From: Azoarcus sp.
Lineage (GTDB): Bacteria; Pseudomonadota; Gammaproteobacteria; Burkholderiales; Rhodocyclaceae
Assembly (NCBI GenBank): GCA_031268685.1
Contig: JAIRWW010000159.1
Coordinates: forward strand, 1 to 24,977
DNA: 24,977 nt
Reading direction: 5' to 3'
Shown: in pieces, positions 1 through 8,232 of the stretch
Layout of the letters: every line of letters begins with the position of its first letter
Numbering within the stretch: position 1 is the first letter of the stretch
Translations under genes and position numbers: made by a program
Notes under the pieces: generated by a model
Seen by the model: the letters and a program-made list of their open reading frames with translations, nothing else
Databases searched by the model: none
What the model was told of the DNA's origin: nothing

Positions 1-29
1 CCCTGCCCGGCAAATATGACGTCATTGCA

Positions 30-81
30 AACGAAGCGGGGCAATCCCGTAATGCGCATTACCGGATTGCCCCGCTTCGTT
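30..81. repeat. 52-bp near-perfect palindrome
   Basis: The two 18-base arms, AACGAAGCGGGGCAATCC and its exact complement, flank a 14-base perfect palindrome (GTAATGCGCATTAC); the only mispair in the whole element is one C opposite C on each side of the centre. It lies 85 bases beyond the stop of the CysB-type gene. Neither strand has a T-run directly after the stem, so it is not a textbook intrinsic terminator. It could be a dispersed palindromic repeat or a bidirectional transcript-end structure. A smaller palindrome, ATGACGTCAT, sits just to the left at 16-25. Confidence 0.75.
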
Positions 82-166
82 AACTTAACTAATCCAATGA
101 CAAAAAAGCATTAGACACGGATCATCGGGCATCCGCGCATGCGATAGCCCCGCCACAGAGATCGCT

Positions 167-1096
167 TCATGTCTGCTCCACGGCCAGGCTGCTGACGATC
201 CGATCTTCGGTCAGTTCCGGCGAGCACAATTCCATGAAACGATAAGCGAAGCCGCGCAGGTATTGACCGCGCCTCACCGCGATATGGGTGATGTTTTCCG
301 GGAAAAGGTGCAGGCTCTCCAAGAGCACGATATCGGTGTCGCGCGCGGCGTCGTAAGCCATCGAGGCGATTATGCCGATACCCAATCCGAGTCCGACATA
401 GGCTTTGATAACGTCGGCATCGAGAGCCGACATGACGATTTCAGGGGCGAGTCCTTCGGCTGCAAAGGCGCTGTCGACGCGGGCGCGACCGGTAAAGCCT
501 TCGTGGTAGGTAATGATCGGGCAATCGACGATATTCGCGAGCGCAAGCGGCCTGACGGCGGCGAGCGGGTGCCCGGCCGGAGCTATGACTGCGTGATGCC
601 AGCTGTAGTACGGGAAGGAGAGCAGTTCCGGGACGGCGGCTATGGTTTCGGTCGCCACGGCGATGTCGGCTTCGCCATCGAGCAGCATTTGCGCGATTTC
701 CGCCGGGCTGCCCTGGTGCAGCTTGAGGTGGACTTTGGGAAAGTCCCGCCTGAAGGCCGTGACGACTGGCGGCAAAGCGTAGCGCGCCTGGGTGTGGGTG
801 GTCGCGATGGTAAGTTGCCCGGCATCGGTGCTGGCGTATTGTTCGGCCAGCCGCTTGATGTTGGCGGCATCGAGCAGCATGCGTTCGACCATTGTAAGCA
901 CTTCCCTGCCGGGTTCGGTCAGCCCGAGCAGGCGCTTGCCGCGGCGGACAAAGAGTTCGAGGCCGATTTCGTCTTCCAGATCCTTGATGTGCTTGGAGAC
1001 GCCCGACTGCGAGGTAAAAAGGGCATTGCCTACCGCGGTAAGGTTGAAACCGCGCCTTGCGGTTTCCCGCACGATACGTAGTTGCTGGAAGTTCAT
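167..1096 (-). CDS. cysB: CysB/Cbl-type LysR-family transcriptional regulator of sulfur assimilation
   Basis: This is a 309-residue LysR-type regulator, close to the usual 316-324 residues of CysB/Cbl. The N-terminus (MNFQQLRIVRETARRGFNL) and the winged helix-turn-helix that follows (SQSGVSKHIKDLEDEIG, about residues 28-45) are the CysB family signature. The rest is the periplasmic-binding-like effector domain, which in CysB senses N-acetylserine or sulfide and in Cbl senses adenosine phosphosulfate. I chose the ATG at 1096 because AGAGGAAACG stands just upstream and the protein then begins exactly like CysB; a longer frame to 1270 only runs into repeats. It lies downstream of cysA in the same orientation and probably activates the sbp and cysTWA genes. 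I cannot separate CysB from Cbl by eye. Confidence 0.93.
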   Translation of the reverse strand: MNFQQLRIVRETARRGFNLTAVGNALFTSQSGVSKHIKDLEDEIGLELFVRRGKRLLGLTEPGREVLTMVERMLLDAANIKRLAEQYASTDAGQLTIATTHTQARYALPPVVTAFRRDFPKVHLKLHQGSPAEIAQMLLDGEADIAVATETIAAVPELLSFPYYSWHHAVIAPAGHPLAAVRPLALANIVDCPIITYHEGFTGRARVDSAFAAEGLAPEIVMSALDADVIKAYVGLGLGIGIIASMAYDAARDTDIVLLESLHLFPENITHIAVRRGQYLRGFAYRFMELCSPELTEDRIVSSLAVEQT

Positions 1097-1202
1097 ATTT
1101 CGTTTCCTCTCAATTTGACCCAGATTGTCCATTAGCCCCAGTACTGACAAGAGATACCGTTCGCCCTGGCTTGGCCGTTGGGCATTTCCCATGGAATCAC
1201 GG

Positions 1203-1227
1203 GCTTCGACAAGCTCAGCCCGAACGG
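1203..1227. repeat. Dispersed short repeat of the 'RAELVEA' type
   Basis: The core TTCGACAAGCTCAGCCCGAA matches a short intergenic repeat that recurs in many proteobacterial genomes and which, read through on the other strand, gives the peptide RAELVEA. It sits directly beside the tandem-repeat block upstream of the CysB-type gene. Its spread in this genome cannot be seen from one window. Confidence 0.55.
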
Positions 1228-1232
1228 TGTTT

Positions 1233-1439
1233 GCATGTCGTTTGCCCGCCCAATACGACGGTGGCTGCATGTCGTTTGCCTGGCCAATAAAACGGTGGCT
1301 GCATGTTCATTTGCCTGGCCAATAAGACGGTGGCTGCATGTTCATTTGCCTGACCAATAAAACGGTGGCTGGCATGTCCGTTTGCCTGACCAATGAAACG
1401 GCGGCTGTATATTCGTTTGCCGGGTCAATAAATCGGAGC
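1233..1439. repeat. Degenerate tandem repeat, six units of 34-36 bp
   Basis: Six contiguous units begin at about 1233, 1267, 1301, 1336, 1372 and 1407. Each starts with GCATGT (GTATAT in the last), carries TTTGCC then CCAATA, and ends with ACGGTGGCT or a variant. Units differ by substitutions and one-base length changes, and there are no spacers, so this is not a CRISPR array. Together with the neighbouring short repeat it fills nearly all of the 347 bases (1097-1443) between the end of cysA and the start of the regulator gene. I see no gene in that stretch; short frames through it are repeat translations. Confidence 0.85.
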
Positions 1440-1443
1440 ATCT

Positions 1444-2523
1444 TTAAATCCCCGCGCCTTCTTCGTATTCAAAGACCCGCAAATTGGAGGGCGCCAGCCG
1501 CACAGCCTGCCCGACGGCAAGACCGAGCGCGCTGGCGCGCTCGCGCGTGAGTTCGACTTCAAAGTGCTGGCCATCGCTGCCCTCCAGTTCGACCCGGGCC
1601 GTAACGCCAAAGGAAAGCACCCGGCTCACTTTCGCCGCGATGCCGCCGCCCGCTTCGTCGCCGGGCACGATGTCCAGTTCGTAGGGACGGGCGAAGGCCA
1701 TGACCCGCGCACCTTCGGACAATCCGCCTTCCTGCGCCGGATGCGGCAGCAAGTCGTCGCCTACCCGCAGACCTTCGCCGTCGACACGCCCGTGAAAGAG
1801 GTTGACCGCACCGAGAAAGCCATACACAAAAGGCGTCGCGGGATGACGGTAGACTTCTTCCGGCGCGCCGGCCTGTTCGACGCGGCCACGGTTCATCAGA
1901 ACAACGCGGTCGGCAACTTCCAGCGCCTCTTCCTGGTCGTGGGTGACGAAGATCGAGGTGATGTGCAGTTCGTCATGCAATTGCCGGAGCCAGCGTCGCA
2001 ATTCTTTGCGTACTTTGGCATCGAGCGCGCCGAAAGGCTCGTCGAGCAGCAGCACACGCGGCTCAACCGCCAGCGCGCGGGCAAGCGCGATGCGCTGGCG
2101 CTGCCCGCCGGAGAGTTGCGAGGGAAAACGATCAGCCAGCCAGTCGAGTTGGACGAGTTCGAGCAGGCGCTGCACCTTTGCGCGGATCGCCTGTTCCGGG
2201 GGACGCTGCGCGCGCGGTTTCATGCGGATGCCGAAGGCGACGTTGTCGAATACCGACATGTGCCGGAAAAGCGCGTAGTGCTGAAAGACGAAACCCACCT
2301 GACGCTCGCGCACATGCTTGGCTGAGGCGTCTTCGCCTTCGAGCAGCACTTGCCCGCCATCGGCTTTTTCCAGTCCGGCGATGATGCGCAGTAGCGTGGT
2401 CTTGCCGCAGCCCGACGGTCCCAGGAGCGCGACCAGTTCGCCGGACGGAAAGTCGAGCGTCACGTCGTCGAGCGCGATGAATCCGCCGAAACGCTTGGCG
2501 ATGTTGCGAACCTGGATACTCAT
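1444..2523 (-). CDS. cysA: Sulfate/thiosulfate ABC transporter ATP-binding protein CysA
   Basis: The 359-residue ATPase powers the CysTW permease (E. coli CysA is 365 residues). Walker A is GPSGCGKTT at residues 35-43, the ABC signature is LSGGQRQR, and Walker B is [12 protein letters not shown], followed by the H-loop segment FVTHDQEEA. The C-terminal third is the TOBE-like regulatory part typical of CysA/MalK-type ATPases. The start at 2523 (MSIQVRN) gives the normal family N-terminus and an ATGA overlap with the end of cysW; an upstream extension to 2580 is out of family. It is the last gene of the cysTWA set and is followed by repeats and then the regulator. Confidence 0.96.
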   Translation of the reverse strand: MSIQVRNIAKRFGGFIALDDVTLDFPSGELVALLGPSGCGKTTLLRIIAGLEKADGGQVLLEGEDASAKHVRERQVGFVFQHYALFRHMSVFDNVAFGIRMKPRAQRPPEQAIRAKVQRLLELVQLDWLADRFPSQLSGGQRQRIALARALAVEPRVLLLDEPFGALDAKVRKELRRWLRQLHDELHITSIFVTHDQEEALEVADRVVLMNRGRVEQAGAPEEVYRHPATPFVYGFLGAVNLFHGRVDGEGLRVGDDLLPHPAQEGGLSEGARVMAFARPYELDIVPGDEAGGGIAAKVSRVLSFGVTARVELEGSDGQHFEVELTRERASALGLAVGQAVRLAPSNLRVFEYEEGAGI

Positions 2524-3416
2524 GATGATGCATCGTCCTGTACCGTCCGGCTGGCGCGCCCCGCGTGGCGCTCGACCCATGCCTTGACCCCCAGTGTGGC
2601 CAGCGCCAGCAGCGCCAGCAACGATGCCACCGCGAAGGCGGCGGCGAACTGGTATTCGTTATAGAGAATTTCCACCTGTAGCGGCATGGTGTTGGTTTCG
2701 CCGCGAATGTGGCCCGATACCACGCTGACCGCGCCGAATTCGCCCATGGCGCGGGCATTGCAGAGAATGACGCCGTAGAGCAGGCCCCAGCGGATGTTTG
2801 GCAGGGTGACATGCCAGAAGGTACGCCAACCGTTCGCGCCGAGCACAATGGCGGCCTCCTCCTCCTCCCTGCCCTGCGCCTGCATGAGAGGAATCAACTC
2901 GCGCGCGACGAAAGGAAAGGTGACAAATACCGTGGCGAGCACGATGCCGGGCACGGCGAAGATAATTTTAATGTCATGCTCACTCAGCCACGCTCCGAAC
3001 CAGCCGTGCGCGCCGAACATCAGGACGAAAACCAGCCCCGCGACCACAGGGGAAACCGAGAATGGCAGGTCGATGAGCGTAATGAGGAAGTGCTTGCCGC
3101 GAAACTCGAATTTGGCAATGGCCCAGGCCGCCGCCACGCCGAAGACGAGGTTGAGCGGCACGGCGATGCCCGCCGCGATCAGGGTGAGCCGTACAGCAGC
3201 CAGCGCGTCGGGTTCGACGAGCGCGGCGAAGTAGGCCGCCCAGCCTTTGCGCAGGGCTTCGGCGAACACCGCGGCCAGCGGCATCAGCAAAAAGAGCGCG
3301 AAGAAAGATAGCGCGATGGCGATCAAGGTCCATTTCACCCAGGGCGCTTCCCGCGTGGCCGCGCGCGTCTCGAAACGCGCCGCCGGATCGCTTGTGGTTT
3401 GCCACGCCCTTGCCAT
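2520..3416 (-). CDS. cysW: Sulfate/thiosulfate ABC transporter permease CysW
   Basis: A 298-residue inner-membrane permease, close to E. coli CysW (291). It has a first hydrophobic helix at about residues 28-52 and several further membrane segments. The EAA loop, which contacts the ATPase, is visible as [20 protein letters not shown]. The segment [21 protein letters not shown] is characteristic of CysW. Its start shares one base with the cysT stop (TGATG), and a GGGAGGG ribosome-binding site lies inside the end of cysT. It partners with CysT to form the channel for sulfate and thiosulfate. Confidence 0.96.
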   Translation of the reverse strand: MARAWQTTSDPAARFETRAATREAPWVKWTLIAIALSFFALFLLMPLAAVFAEALRKGWAAYFAALVEPDALAAVRLTLIAAGIAVPLNLVFGVAAAWAIAKFEFRGKHFLITLIDLPFSVSPVVAGLVFVLMFGAHGWFGAWLSEHDIKIIFAVPGIVLATVFVTFPFVARELIPLMQAQGREEEEAAIVLGANGWRTFWHVTLPNIRWGLLYGVILCNARAMGEFGAVSVVSGHIRGETNTMPLQVEILYNEYQFAAAFAVASLLALLALATLGVKAWVERHAGRASRTVQDDASS

Positions 3417-4246
3417 CAGCGGTCCCTCCCCGTTCGCTTGGCCGCCCAGGCTTGCAGGCCGTTGATGACGAACAGCAAGGCGAAGGCCATCAACAGCATT
3501 ACTTCCGCCACCGCGGTCGCGCCAACGTAGTCGTATTGTTCAAGTTTGGTGATGATCATCAGCGGGGTAATCTCCGACACCATCGGGATGTTTCCGGCGA
3601 TGAAAATCACCGAACCGTATTCGCCGACCGCGCGCGCAAAGGCGAGCGCGAAGCCAGTCAGCAGCGCCGGCAGCAGCACCGGCAAAATCACGCGGCGAAA
3701 TGTTTGCCAGCGGCTAGCGCCCAGACTGGCTGCGGCCTCTTCGTGCTCGATGTCGAGGTCTTCGAGCACCGGCTGCACCGTGCGCACGACAAAGGGCAGA
3801 CCGATGAAGACCAGCGCCACCATAACGCCCAAGGGCTTGAAAGCCACCTGGATGCCGAGTGGATCGAGATACTGGCCGACCCAGCCGTTTTTCGCATAGA
3901 GCGCGGTAAGCGAAATACCGGCTACCGCCGTGGGGAGCGCGAAAGGCAGATCGACCAGCGCATCGACCAGACGCTTGCCGGGGAAGCGGTAGCGCACGAG
4001 GCACCACGCCAGCATCAACCCGAATACGCCATTGACCGCCGCCGCGGCGAGCGACATGCCGAACGAGAGCTTGTAGGACGCTACGACCCTGGGCGCGCTC
4101 ACCACATTCCAGAATTCGGAAAGCGACAGGCTGGACGCTTTCAGGAATACCGAAGCCAGCGGCAACAAGACGATGAGCGACAGCCAAGTTAGCGTCAGTC
4201 CCAGCGTGGGGCCGAAGCCTGGAAGCACGCGCGTTGTTCGGGCCAT
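3416..4246 (-). CDS. cysT: Sulfate/thiosulfate ABC transporter permease CysT (CysU)
   Basis: A 276-residue permease (E. coli CysU/CysT is 277). Membrane helices start at about residue 10, and the EAA loop is [18 protein letters not shown]. The segment [16 protein letters not shown] is the family hallmark. I start it at 4246 ([12 protein letters not shown]), the family-like N-terminus. That start has no good ribosome-binding site of its own and shares one base with the stop of an upstream 31-codon frame (TGATG), so its translation may depend on that frame. A longer in-frame extension to 4324 adds only an arginine-rich stretch unlike the family. Confidence 0.95.
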   Translation of the reverse strand: MARTTRVLPGFGPTLGLTLTWLSLIVLLPLASVFLKASSLSLSEFWNVVSAPRVVASYKLSFGMSLAAAAVNGVFGLMLAWCLVRYRFPGKRLVDALVDLPFALPTAVAGISLTALYAKNGWVGQYLDPLGIQVAFKPLGVMVALVFIGLPFVVRTVQPVLEDLDIEHEEAAASLGASRWQTFRRVILPVLLPALLTGFALAFARAVGEYGSVIFIAGNIPMVSEITPLMIITKLEQYDYVGATAVAEVMLLMAFALLFVINGLQAWAAKRTGRDR

Positions 4247-4341
4247 CAGCGTCTGGCGAGGAAAATGACCTGACCGCGGGCGCCGCCGCCAGCGCCCGGA
4301 GCGGCGGCAAACGCCTGCCCCCAATATCGTTTTACTGGCAT
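4246..4341 (-). CDS. Possible 31-residue leader peptide coupled to cysT
   Basis: A small frame begins with MPVKRYWGQAF, passes through a Gly/Ala-rich middle and ends QVIFLARR. It has the only good ribosome-binding site before cysT (CAGGAG, nine bases from its ATG), and its TGA overlaps the cysT ATG as TGATG. The cysT/cysW junction has the same geometry. No function is recognised; it does not look like the sulfur-linked small protein OscA. It could be a regulatory leader, a translational coupler, or simply the way ribosomes are delivered to cysT. It is not enriched in Cys or Met, so simple sulfur-amino-acid attenuation is not supported. Confidence 0.5.
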   Translation of the reverse strand: MPVKRYWGQAFAAAPGAGGGARGQVIFLARR

Positions 4342-4440
4342 TGATAAACTCTCCTGAATTGACGCCAACAGTGTAAAGAACAGATAAAGACTTCCTAAAA
4401 ATAAAAACTTTCGTCCTTATAACCTGAAGTTACAAACCGC
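4342..4440 (-). promoter_or_regulatory. Probable promoter/CysB-target region of cysTWA
   Basis: The leader of the cysT transcript contains a strongly AT-rich block (about 4383-4425 on the plus strand). On the coding strand it reads TTATAAGG, then TTTTTATTTTTAGG. A similar T-rich, TTTTTATT-containing block precedes sbp, which would fit a shared CysB-type activator site. CysB sites are poorly conserved, so this is a position-based inference. The rest of the interval towards the metallopeptidase gene (to 4745) holds that gene's promoter and no further gene that I can support. Confidence 0.35.
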
Positions 4441-4544
4441 CGATATGTAGCGCATACGCTGTGAAGCGTGCCGGGGACGCAGGCCAGCATGAGCTTCGCT
4501 TCGGCGCACAAGTTGTTTGTCATTTCGTCAACAGCAAATGTTTA

Positions 4545-4585
4545 CACAAAAAATTTTGTGCCAGGGAGCATCCTATCGATATAAT
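4545..4585 (+). promoter_or_regulatory. Putative promoter and overlapping operator-like dyad for the metallopeptidase gene
   Basis: A perfect -10 hexamer TATAAT at 4580-4585 lies 18 bases after TTGTGC (4556-4561), a weak -35. The -35 overlaps a small inverted repeat, CACAAAA-AA-TTTTGTG at 4545-4560, where a repressor or activator could bind. The gene start is about 160 bases downstream, leaving a long leader. Confidence 0.4.
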
Positions 4586-4745
4586 GCGAAAGTTATTCCA
4601 AGCCAATAGCAAATAAATTGTTTTTTATACGCTCGCGGCTTGGATGGAATGCAATTGGATTCAGCTTGAACATTAAGCTCAAGCATCGGCGCCCTCTGGA
4701 AACACGGGGTAATTCACAAGAACAGCAGAACAGCTTTACCACCGC

Positions 4746-5795
4746 ATGATCAACTTTCTTCGATCCCTTTTCCCGTCCGCCGCTCATGACAAAGCGCAGG
4801 CCAAAGCGCCAAACCGACAACCCGATCCGCCGGCAGAGCTATATGCGCCCGGTGTCGAGTCTTTTGCTTTTCGCTCATATTTACAGTACGTCAATAAGTT
4901 CCCCGTCCCCGATTGGAAAGCCGTATCCGAATGGCTCGGTTCATTGACGGACCCAGGCGAACAGGCAAAGTTATGGACGTCCTGCGAAATGGCCTGGCTC
5001 CAACATCTTCGTGTTGCGCTCGGCCCAGAATATTATCTTGACGAAGCGGGTGATTCGATACTTCTATCGCCTCTCGACCGGAGTATCTCCCAAGCAACCT
5101 TGGGCTTTATGAACAAGACGCAAGCACGAATTTCCCGGATCCTTCATGACATCGCGCTCATCCCGAAATGGAAAAAGAATATCTTGATTGTTTTCGATGA
5201 CGACGATGCGTACTACCGTTACGTGTCCAGGTACTACCTGGACGATGGCGAGTTCGCAAGAAGCAGCGGTATGCATATAAACACCGGATGCAGTCACTTT
5301 GTAACAATAAGGGCCGATCTTTGGGCTATTGAGCCAGTGATCGCACACGAAATGACGCATGGGGTTCTTGGGCATCTTCCCATTCCCGTTTGGCTCAACG
5401 AGGGAATCGCCGTCAATACCGAGCAGCGGCTTTGCCCGCCACCGCGACCGCTATTCACAGCACGGGAAATGCACGAGAAGCATCTTGAATTTTGGGGAAC
5501 GAAGGAGATCCAGGAGTTTTGGTCGGGCAAATCCTTCCTCCGGACTGACGATGGAAACACGCTCTCGTATGATCTGGCGCGCATACTTGTCAGCCAATTT
5601 TCGTCCGACTGGGAGAGCTTTCGCGGTTTCGTACTTGCCGCCGATGCGCGCGATGCTGGCGCCACCGCCGCGCATGAGCACCTTGGGGTAGATTTGGGCG
5701 CCTCGGTCGCGGCGATATTCAAACGCGAAGATACGGCCGGATGGACGCCCGACCTTGACGCATGGCACGAAGCGCCAAAGAGGGTAGCGTCATGA
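4746..5795 (+). CDS. Probable gluzincin-type zinc metallopeptidase (Peptidase_MA-like), function unknown
   Basis: A 349-residue protein with HEMTHG at residues 201-206 and, 13 residues after the second histidine, a glutamate in WLNEGIAV (E219). This HExxH...E pattern, with a proline-tryptophan segment before NEG, is that of gluzincin peptidases of the MA clan. H201 and H205 and E219 would bind zinc and E202 would be catalytic. There is no clear signal peptide or membrane helix; the N-terminus (MINFLRSLFPSAA) is mildly hydrophobic, so location is uncertain. The ribosome-binding site is weak. The gene lies on the opposite strand between sbp and cysT and so breaks up the sulfate locus; it has no obvious sulfur role. 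Substrate unknown. Confidence 0.8.
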   Translation: MINFLRSLFPSAAHDKAQAKAPNRQPDPPAELYAPGVESFAFRSYLQYVNKFPVPDWKAVSEWLGSLTDPGEQAKLWTSCEMAWLQHLRVALGPEYYLDEAGDSILLSPLDRSISQATLGFMNKTQARISRILHDIALIPKWKKNILIVFDDDDAYYRYVSRYYLDDGEFARSSGMHINTGCSHFVTIRADLWAIEPVIAHEMTHGVLGHLPIPVWLNEGIAVNTEQRLCPPPRPLFTAREMHEKHLEFWGTKEIQEFWSGKSFLRTDDGNTLSYDLARILVSQFSSDWESFRGFVLAADARDAGATAAHEHLGVDLGASVAAIFKREDTAGWTPDLDAWHEAPKRVAS

Positions 5796-5923
5796 CGCTA
5801 CCCCCTCCGGAAAATGAAACCACTCATAGAGAGAAACCCTGAACGGGAAGCCCTGAACGATTTCTCCCCCCTTCGTGCCGAGCCGAGTATTCAATTTACC
5901 CGGGCAGTACCAAGGCCAATTAT

Positions 5924-6943
5924 TTATTTGCTGCCCGGCGCATAAATCTGGTCGAAGACGCCGCCATCGGAAAAGTGCGTTTTCTGCGCTTTTTGCCAGC
6001 CGCCGAATACGCCGTCGATGGTAATCAGATCGAGCTTGGGAAAGCGGGCCAAGTCTGCCGCGTCGGCATGCTCCGGATGGCGCGGACGGTAATAATTTTT
6101 CGCCGCGATCTTTTGCCCGGTCGGCGAATACAGGTATTCGAGATAGGCTTTCGCCAGCTTTTCCGTGCCATGCTTCTTCGCCACGCCTTCGACTATGGCC
6201 ACAGGCGGCTCGGCCAGAATGGAGAGCGAGGGCACGACGATCTCGAACTTGTCCGGCCCCAGTTCGTTGATCGACAGCAGGGCTTCGTTTTCCCATGCCA
6301 GCAGCACGTCGCCGATATTGCGCTGGACAAAGGTATTGGTCGAACCGCGTGCGCCCGAATCGAGCACCGGCACCTGTTTGAGCAGCTTCGCCACGAAATC
6401 GCGCGCCTTGGCTTCGTCATTGCCATTTTTTTTCAGCGCATAAGCCCAGGCGGCAAGGTAATTCCAGCGCGCGCCGCCCGATGTCTTGGGGTTGGGCGTG
6501 ATGATTTCCACCCCAGGCTTTACCAGATCGTCCCAATCTTTGATGCCTTTGGGATTGCCTTTCCTTACCAGGAAAACGATTGTGGACGTGTAGGGTGCGC
6601 TGTTGGCGGCGAATTTCTTTTGCCAGTCTTTAGGCAGTTTGCTCGCAAGCTCGGCGATTTCATCAATGTCGTAGGCCAGCGCCAGCGTAACAACATCGGC
6701 TTCCAGGCCGTCGATCACCGAACGCGCCTGTTTGCCGGAACCGCCATGCGATTGTTTGATGGTCACGGTTTCGCCCGTCGTTTTCTTCCAGTGCGCGGCG
6801 AAGTCGGCATTGAACGCTTGATAAAGCTCGCGTGTGGGGTCGTAGGAAACGTTGAGCAGCGTCTGGTCGGCCCAAACGCCCGATGACAGCGCCGCCGCGG
6901 CGACTCCCGTCAGCAGCGTGCGAAAAACAGTGGATCGCTTCAT
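5924..6943 (-). CDS. sbp: Periplasmic sulfate-binding protein
   Basis: A 339-residue sulfate-binding protein that delivers sulfate to CysTWA. The first 25 residues form a signal peptide (KRSTVFR, then a hydrophobic core, cleavage near VWA-DQ). The mature start [20 protein letters not shown] is diagnostic of Sbp/CysP. The ligand-site motifs [12 protein letters not shown] and [17 protein letters not shown], and [20 protein letters not shown], are all present. I chose the ATG at 6943 because AGAGGATG precedes it and a signal peptide follows. The stop overlaps an inverted pair CCGGGCAG/CTGCCCGG (about 5900-5937) without a T-run. It faces pssA divergently and is separated from cysT by the metallopeptidase gene, so it probably has its own promoter. 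Confidence 0.96.
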   Translation of the reverse strand: MKRSTVFRTLLTGVAAAALSSGVWADQTLLNVSYDPTRELYQAFNADFAAHWKKTTGETVTIKQSHGGSGKQARSVIDGLEADVVTLALAYDIDEIAELASKLPKDWQKKFAANSAPYTSTIVFLVRKGNPKGIKDWDDLVKPGVEIITPNPKTSGGARWNYLAAWAYALKKNGNDEAKARDFVAKLLKQVPVLDSGARGSTNTFVQRNIGDVLLAWENEALLSINELGPDKFEIVVPSLSILAEPPVAIVEGVAKKHGTEKLAKAYLEYLYSPTGQKIAAKNYYRPRHPEHADAADLARFPKLDLITIDGVFGGWQKAQKTHFSDGGVFDQIYAPGSK

Positions 6944-7161
6944 GGCTTCATCCTCTTGCGGGTTTAAAAGATATGGCACTTTATCGGGATTGCCAGTAAA
7001 AAATAGAATAAAAAATGTATTATTTATTTCTTTTAGGTCTAAAAAAACGCCCGCCGGTGGCAAAAAGAATTCACTCTCGCCCGATTCGCCCGCGCCTCCG
7101 GCATTCCCGGCGAAGCAATGCGCTAGAATCGGCATCCACTCCAGATGGCACCGTATTCGAT
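6944..7161. promoter_or_regulatory. Divergent sbp / pssA promoter region
   Basis: On the sbp side there is a very AT-rich block at about 6990-7050. Read on the sbp strand it contains TTTTTTATT and TATTTTTTAC, similar to the block before cysTWA and plausible as a CysB-type activator site. On the pssA side, TAGAAT at 7124-7129 within GCTAGAATCG resembles a -10 element and lies 33 bases before the pssA start; no clear -35 was found. Assignments are by position and weak similarity. Confidence 0.35.
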
Positions 7162-8193
7162 ATGAGCCTTCCCGCCTTCTCACGCCCACGCCGCCGCGGT
7201 ATTTACATCCTGCCCAATCTTTTCACCACCGCTGCGCTGTTCTGCGGGTACTTCGCCATAGTGCAGGCGATGAACGGACGCTACGAAACGGCCGCCATCG
7301 CCATTTTCATCGCCATGGTGTTCGACGGCCTCGACGGGCGCATCGCCCGCCTGACCGGTACGCAAAGCGAATTCGGCGCACAGTACGACTCTCTCTCCGA
7401 CATGGTCTGTTTTGGCGCAGCACCGGCGCTAGTGGTCTATGAATGGGCGCTCATGAGCCTGGGCAAGGTCGGCTGGATCGTCTCTTTTGTCTATTGCGCG
7501 GGCGCTGCGCTGCGGCTGGCCCGGTTCAACACCAATATCGACGCCGTCGACAAACGATTCTTCCAGGGCCTGCCAAGCCCCGCCGCCGCCGCGCTGATTG
7601 CCGGTATGGTGTGGCTGAGCATCGACAACGAGTTCACTTCGCCCGGCGACATGGCCTGGCTGCGCTGGGTGGCATGCCTGGTCACGTTCTTCGCGGGCAT
7701 CTCCATGGTCAGCAATGTGCCGTTCTGGAGCGGCAAGAGCATCAACCTGCGCAAGAGCGTGCCATTCATCGTCGTCATCGCGCTGGTGCTGGCCTTCGCC
7801 TTGGGCGCGTTCTATCCGCCGGGCACTTTCTTCGGGCTTTTCGTAGGCTATGCCTTGTCCGGCTATATTTACACCGGCTGGCGCTGGTGGCGGCAACGGC
7901 AACAGCAATTAGCGCTTGCAGCGCTGGAGCAGACTGAAGCGCTCGCGCCCGCGCCGGATGCCAGCGCTGCTGAAACCACGCGCGCACATGCGCATGACGA
8001 TGAGGATGCAGCCCCGGAAGACGAGGCTTGCGAAGACGATCAAGCCCCCGATAGCGGCGACCCGGACGACGGCGAGGAAAACCGCCCGGAAGACGGCGAT
8101 GACTGGGCGTCCGCGCCGGAAGACGGCGATTCCCCCCCGGAAGAAACCCCTGCCGGCGACTACGACGGCGGCGCGCCGCCTCCGCGCAAATGA
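7162..8193 (+). CDS. pssA: CDP-diacylglycerol--serine O-phosphatidyltransferase (phosphatidylserine synthase) with acidic C-terminal tail
   Basis: The enzyme joins CDP-diacylglycerol and L-serine to give phosphatidylserine, the precursor of phosphatidylethanolamine, in the inner membrane. The CDP-alcohol phosphotransferase motif is complete: D58-G59, A62-R63, G72, D76 and D80. Membrane helices span about residues 14-245. The start [19 protein letters not shown] gives the usual family N-terminus; the frame is open upstream but that part is unlike the family, and the ribosome-binding site is weak. After about residue 258 the protein carries an extra tail of about 85 residues. Roughly half of residues 279-334 are Asp or Glu, and PEDGD is repeated. 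The tail is probably disordered and cytoplasmic. Confidence 0.93.
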   Translation: MSLPAFSRPRRRGIYILPNLFTTAALFCGYFAIVQAMNGRYETAAIAIFIAMVFDGLDGRIARLTGTQSEFGAQYDSLSDMVCFGAAPALVVYEWALMSLGKVGWIVSFVYCAGAALRLARFNTNIDAVDKRFFQGLPSPAAAALIAGMVWLSIDNEFTSPGDMAWLRWVACLVTFFAGISMVSNVPFWSGKSINLRKSVPFIVVIALVLAFALGAFYPPGTFFGLFVGYALSGYIYTGWRWWRQRQQQLALAALEQTEALAPAPDASAAETTRAHAHDDEDAAPEDEACEDDQAPDSGDPDDGEENRPEDGDDWASAPEDGDSPPEETPAGDYDGGAPPPRK

Positions 8194-8205
8194 GAGCCTG
8201 AGCGG

Positions 8206-8224
8206 CCCGCGCGGGAGGGTTTTT
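8206..8224 (+). terminator. Possible terminator of pssA
   Basis: A GC-rich self-complementary stretch (CCCGCGCGGG, 8206-8215) and AGGG are followed by five T residues (8220-8224), in the 39-base gap between the convergent pssA and frdB genes. The stem has almost no loop and four bases separate it from the T-run, so it is a weak candidate. Confidence 0.35.
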
Positions 8225-8232
8225 CTGAAGTC

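Noticed and set aside
263..1081. Long plus-strand frame opposite the regulator, and similar long frames opposite cysA, frdA, sbp and the NodB gene
   Set aside because: These are antisense shadows of GC-rich genes with no family-like motifs.
1097..1270. 58-residue N-terminal extension of the CysB-type regulator
   Set aside because: It translates the dispersed and tandem repeats; the CysB-like start with a strong ribosome-binding site is at 1096.
1233..1439. Possible CRISPR array because of regular 34-36 bp units
   Set aside because: Units are directly adjacent and there are no unique spacers; the period is the repeat itself.
5900..5937. Inverted pair CCGGGCAG/CTGCCCGG at the end of sbp as a terminator
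   Set aside because: The loop is over 20 bases, one arm is coding sequence, and no T-run follows.
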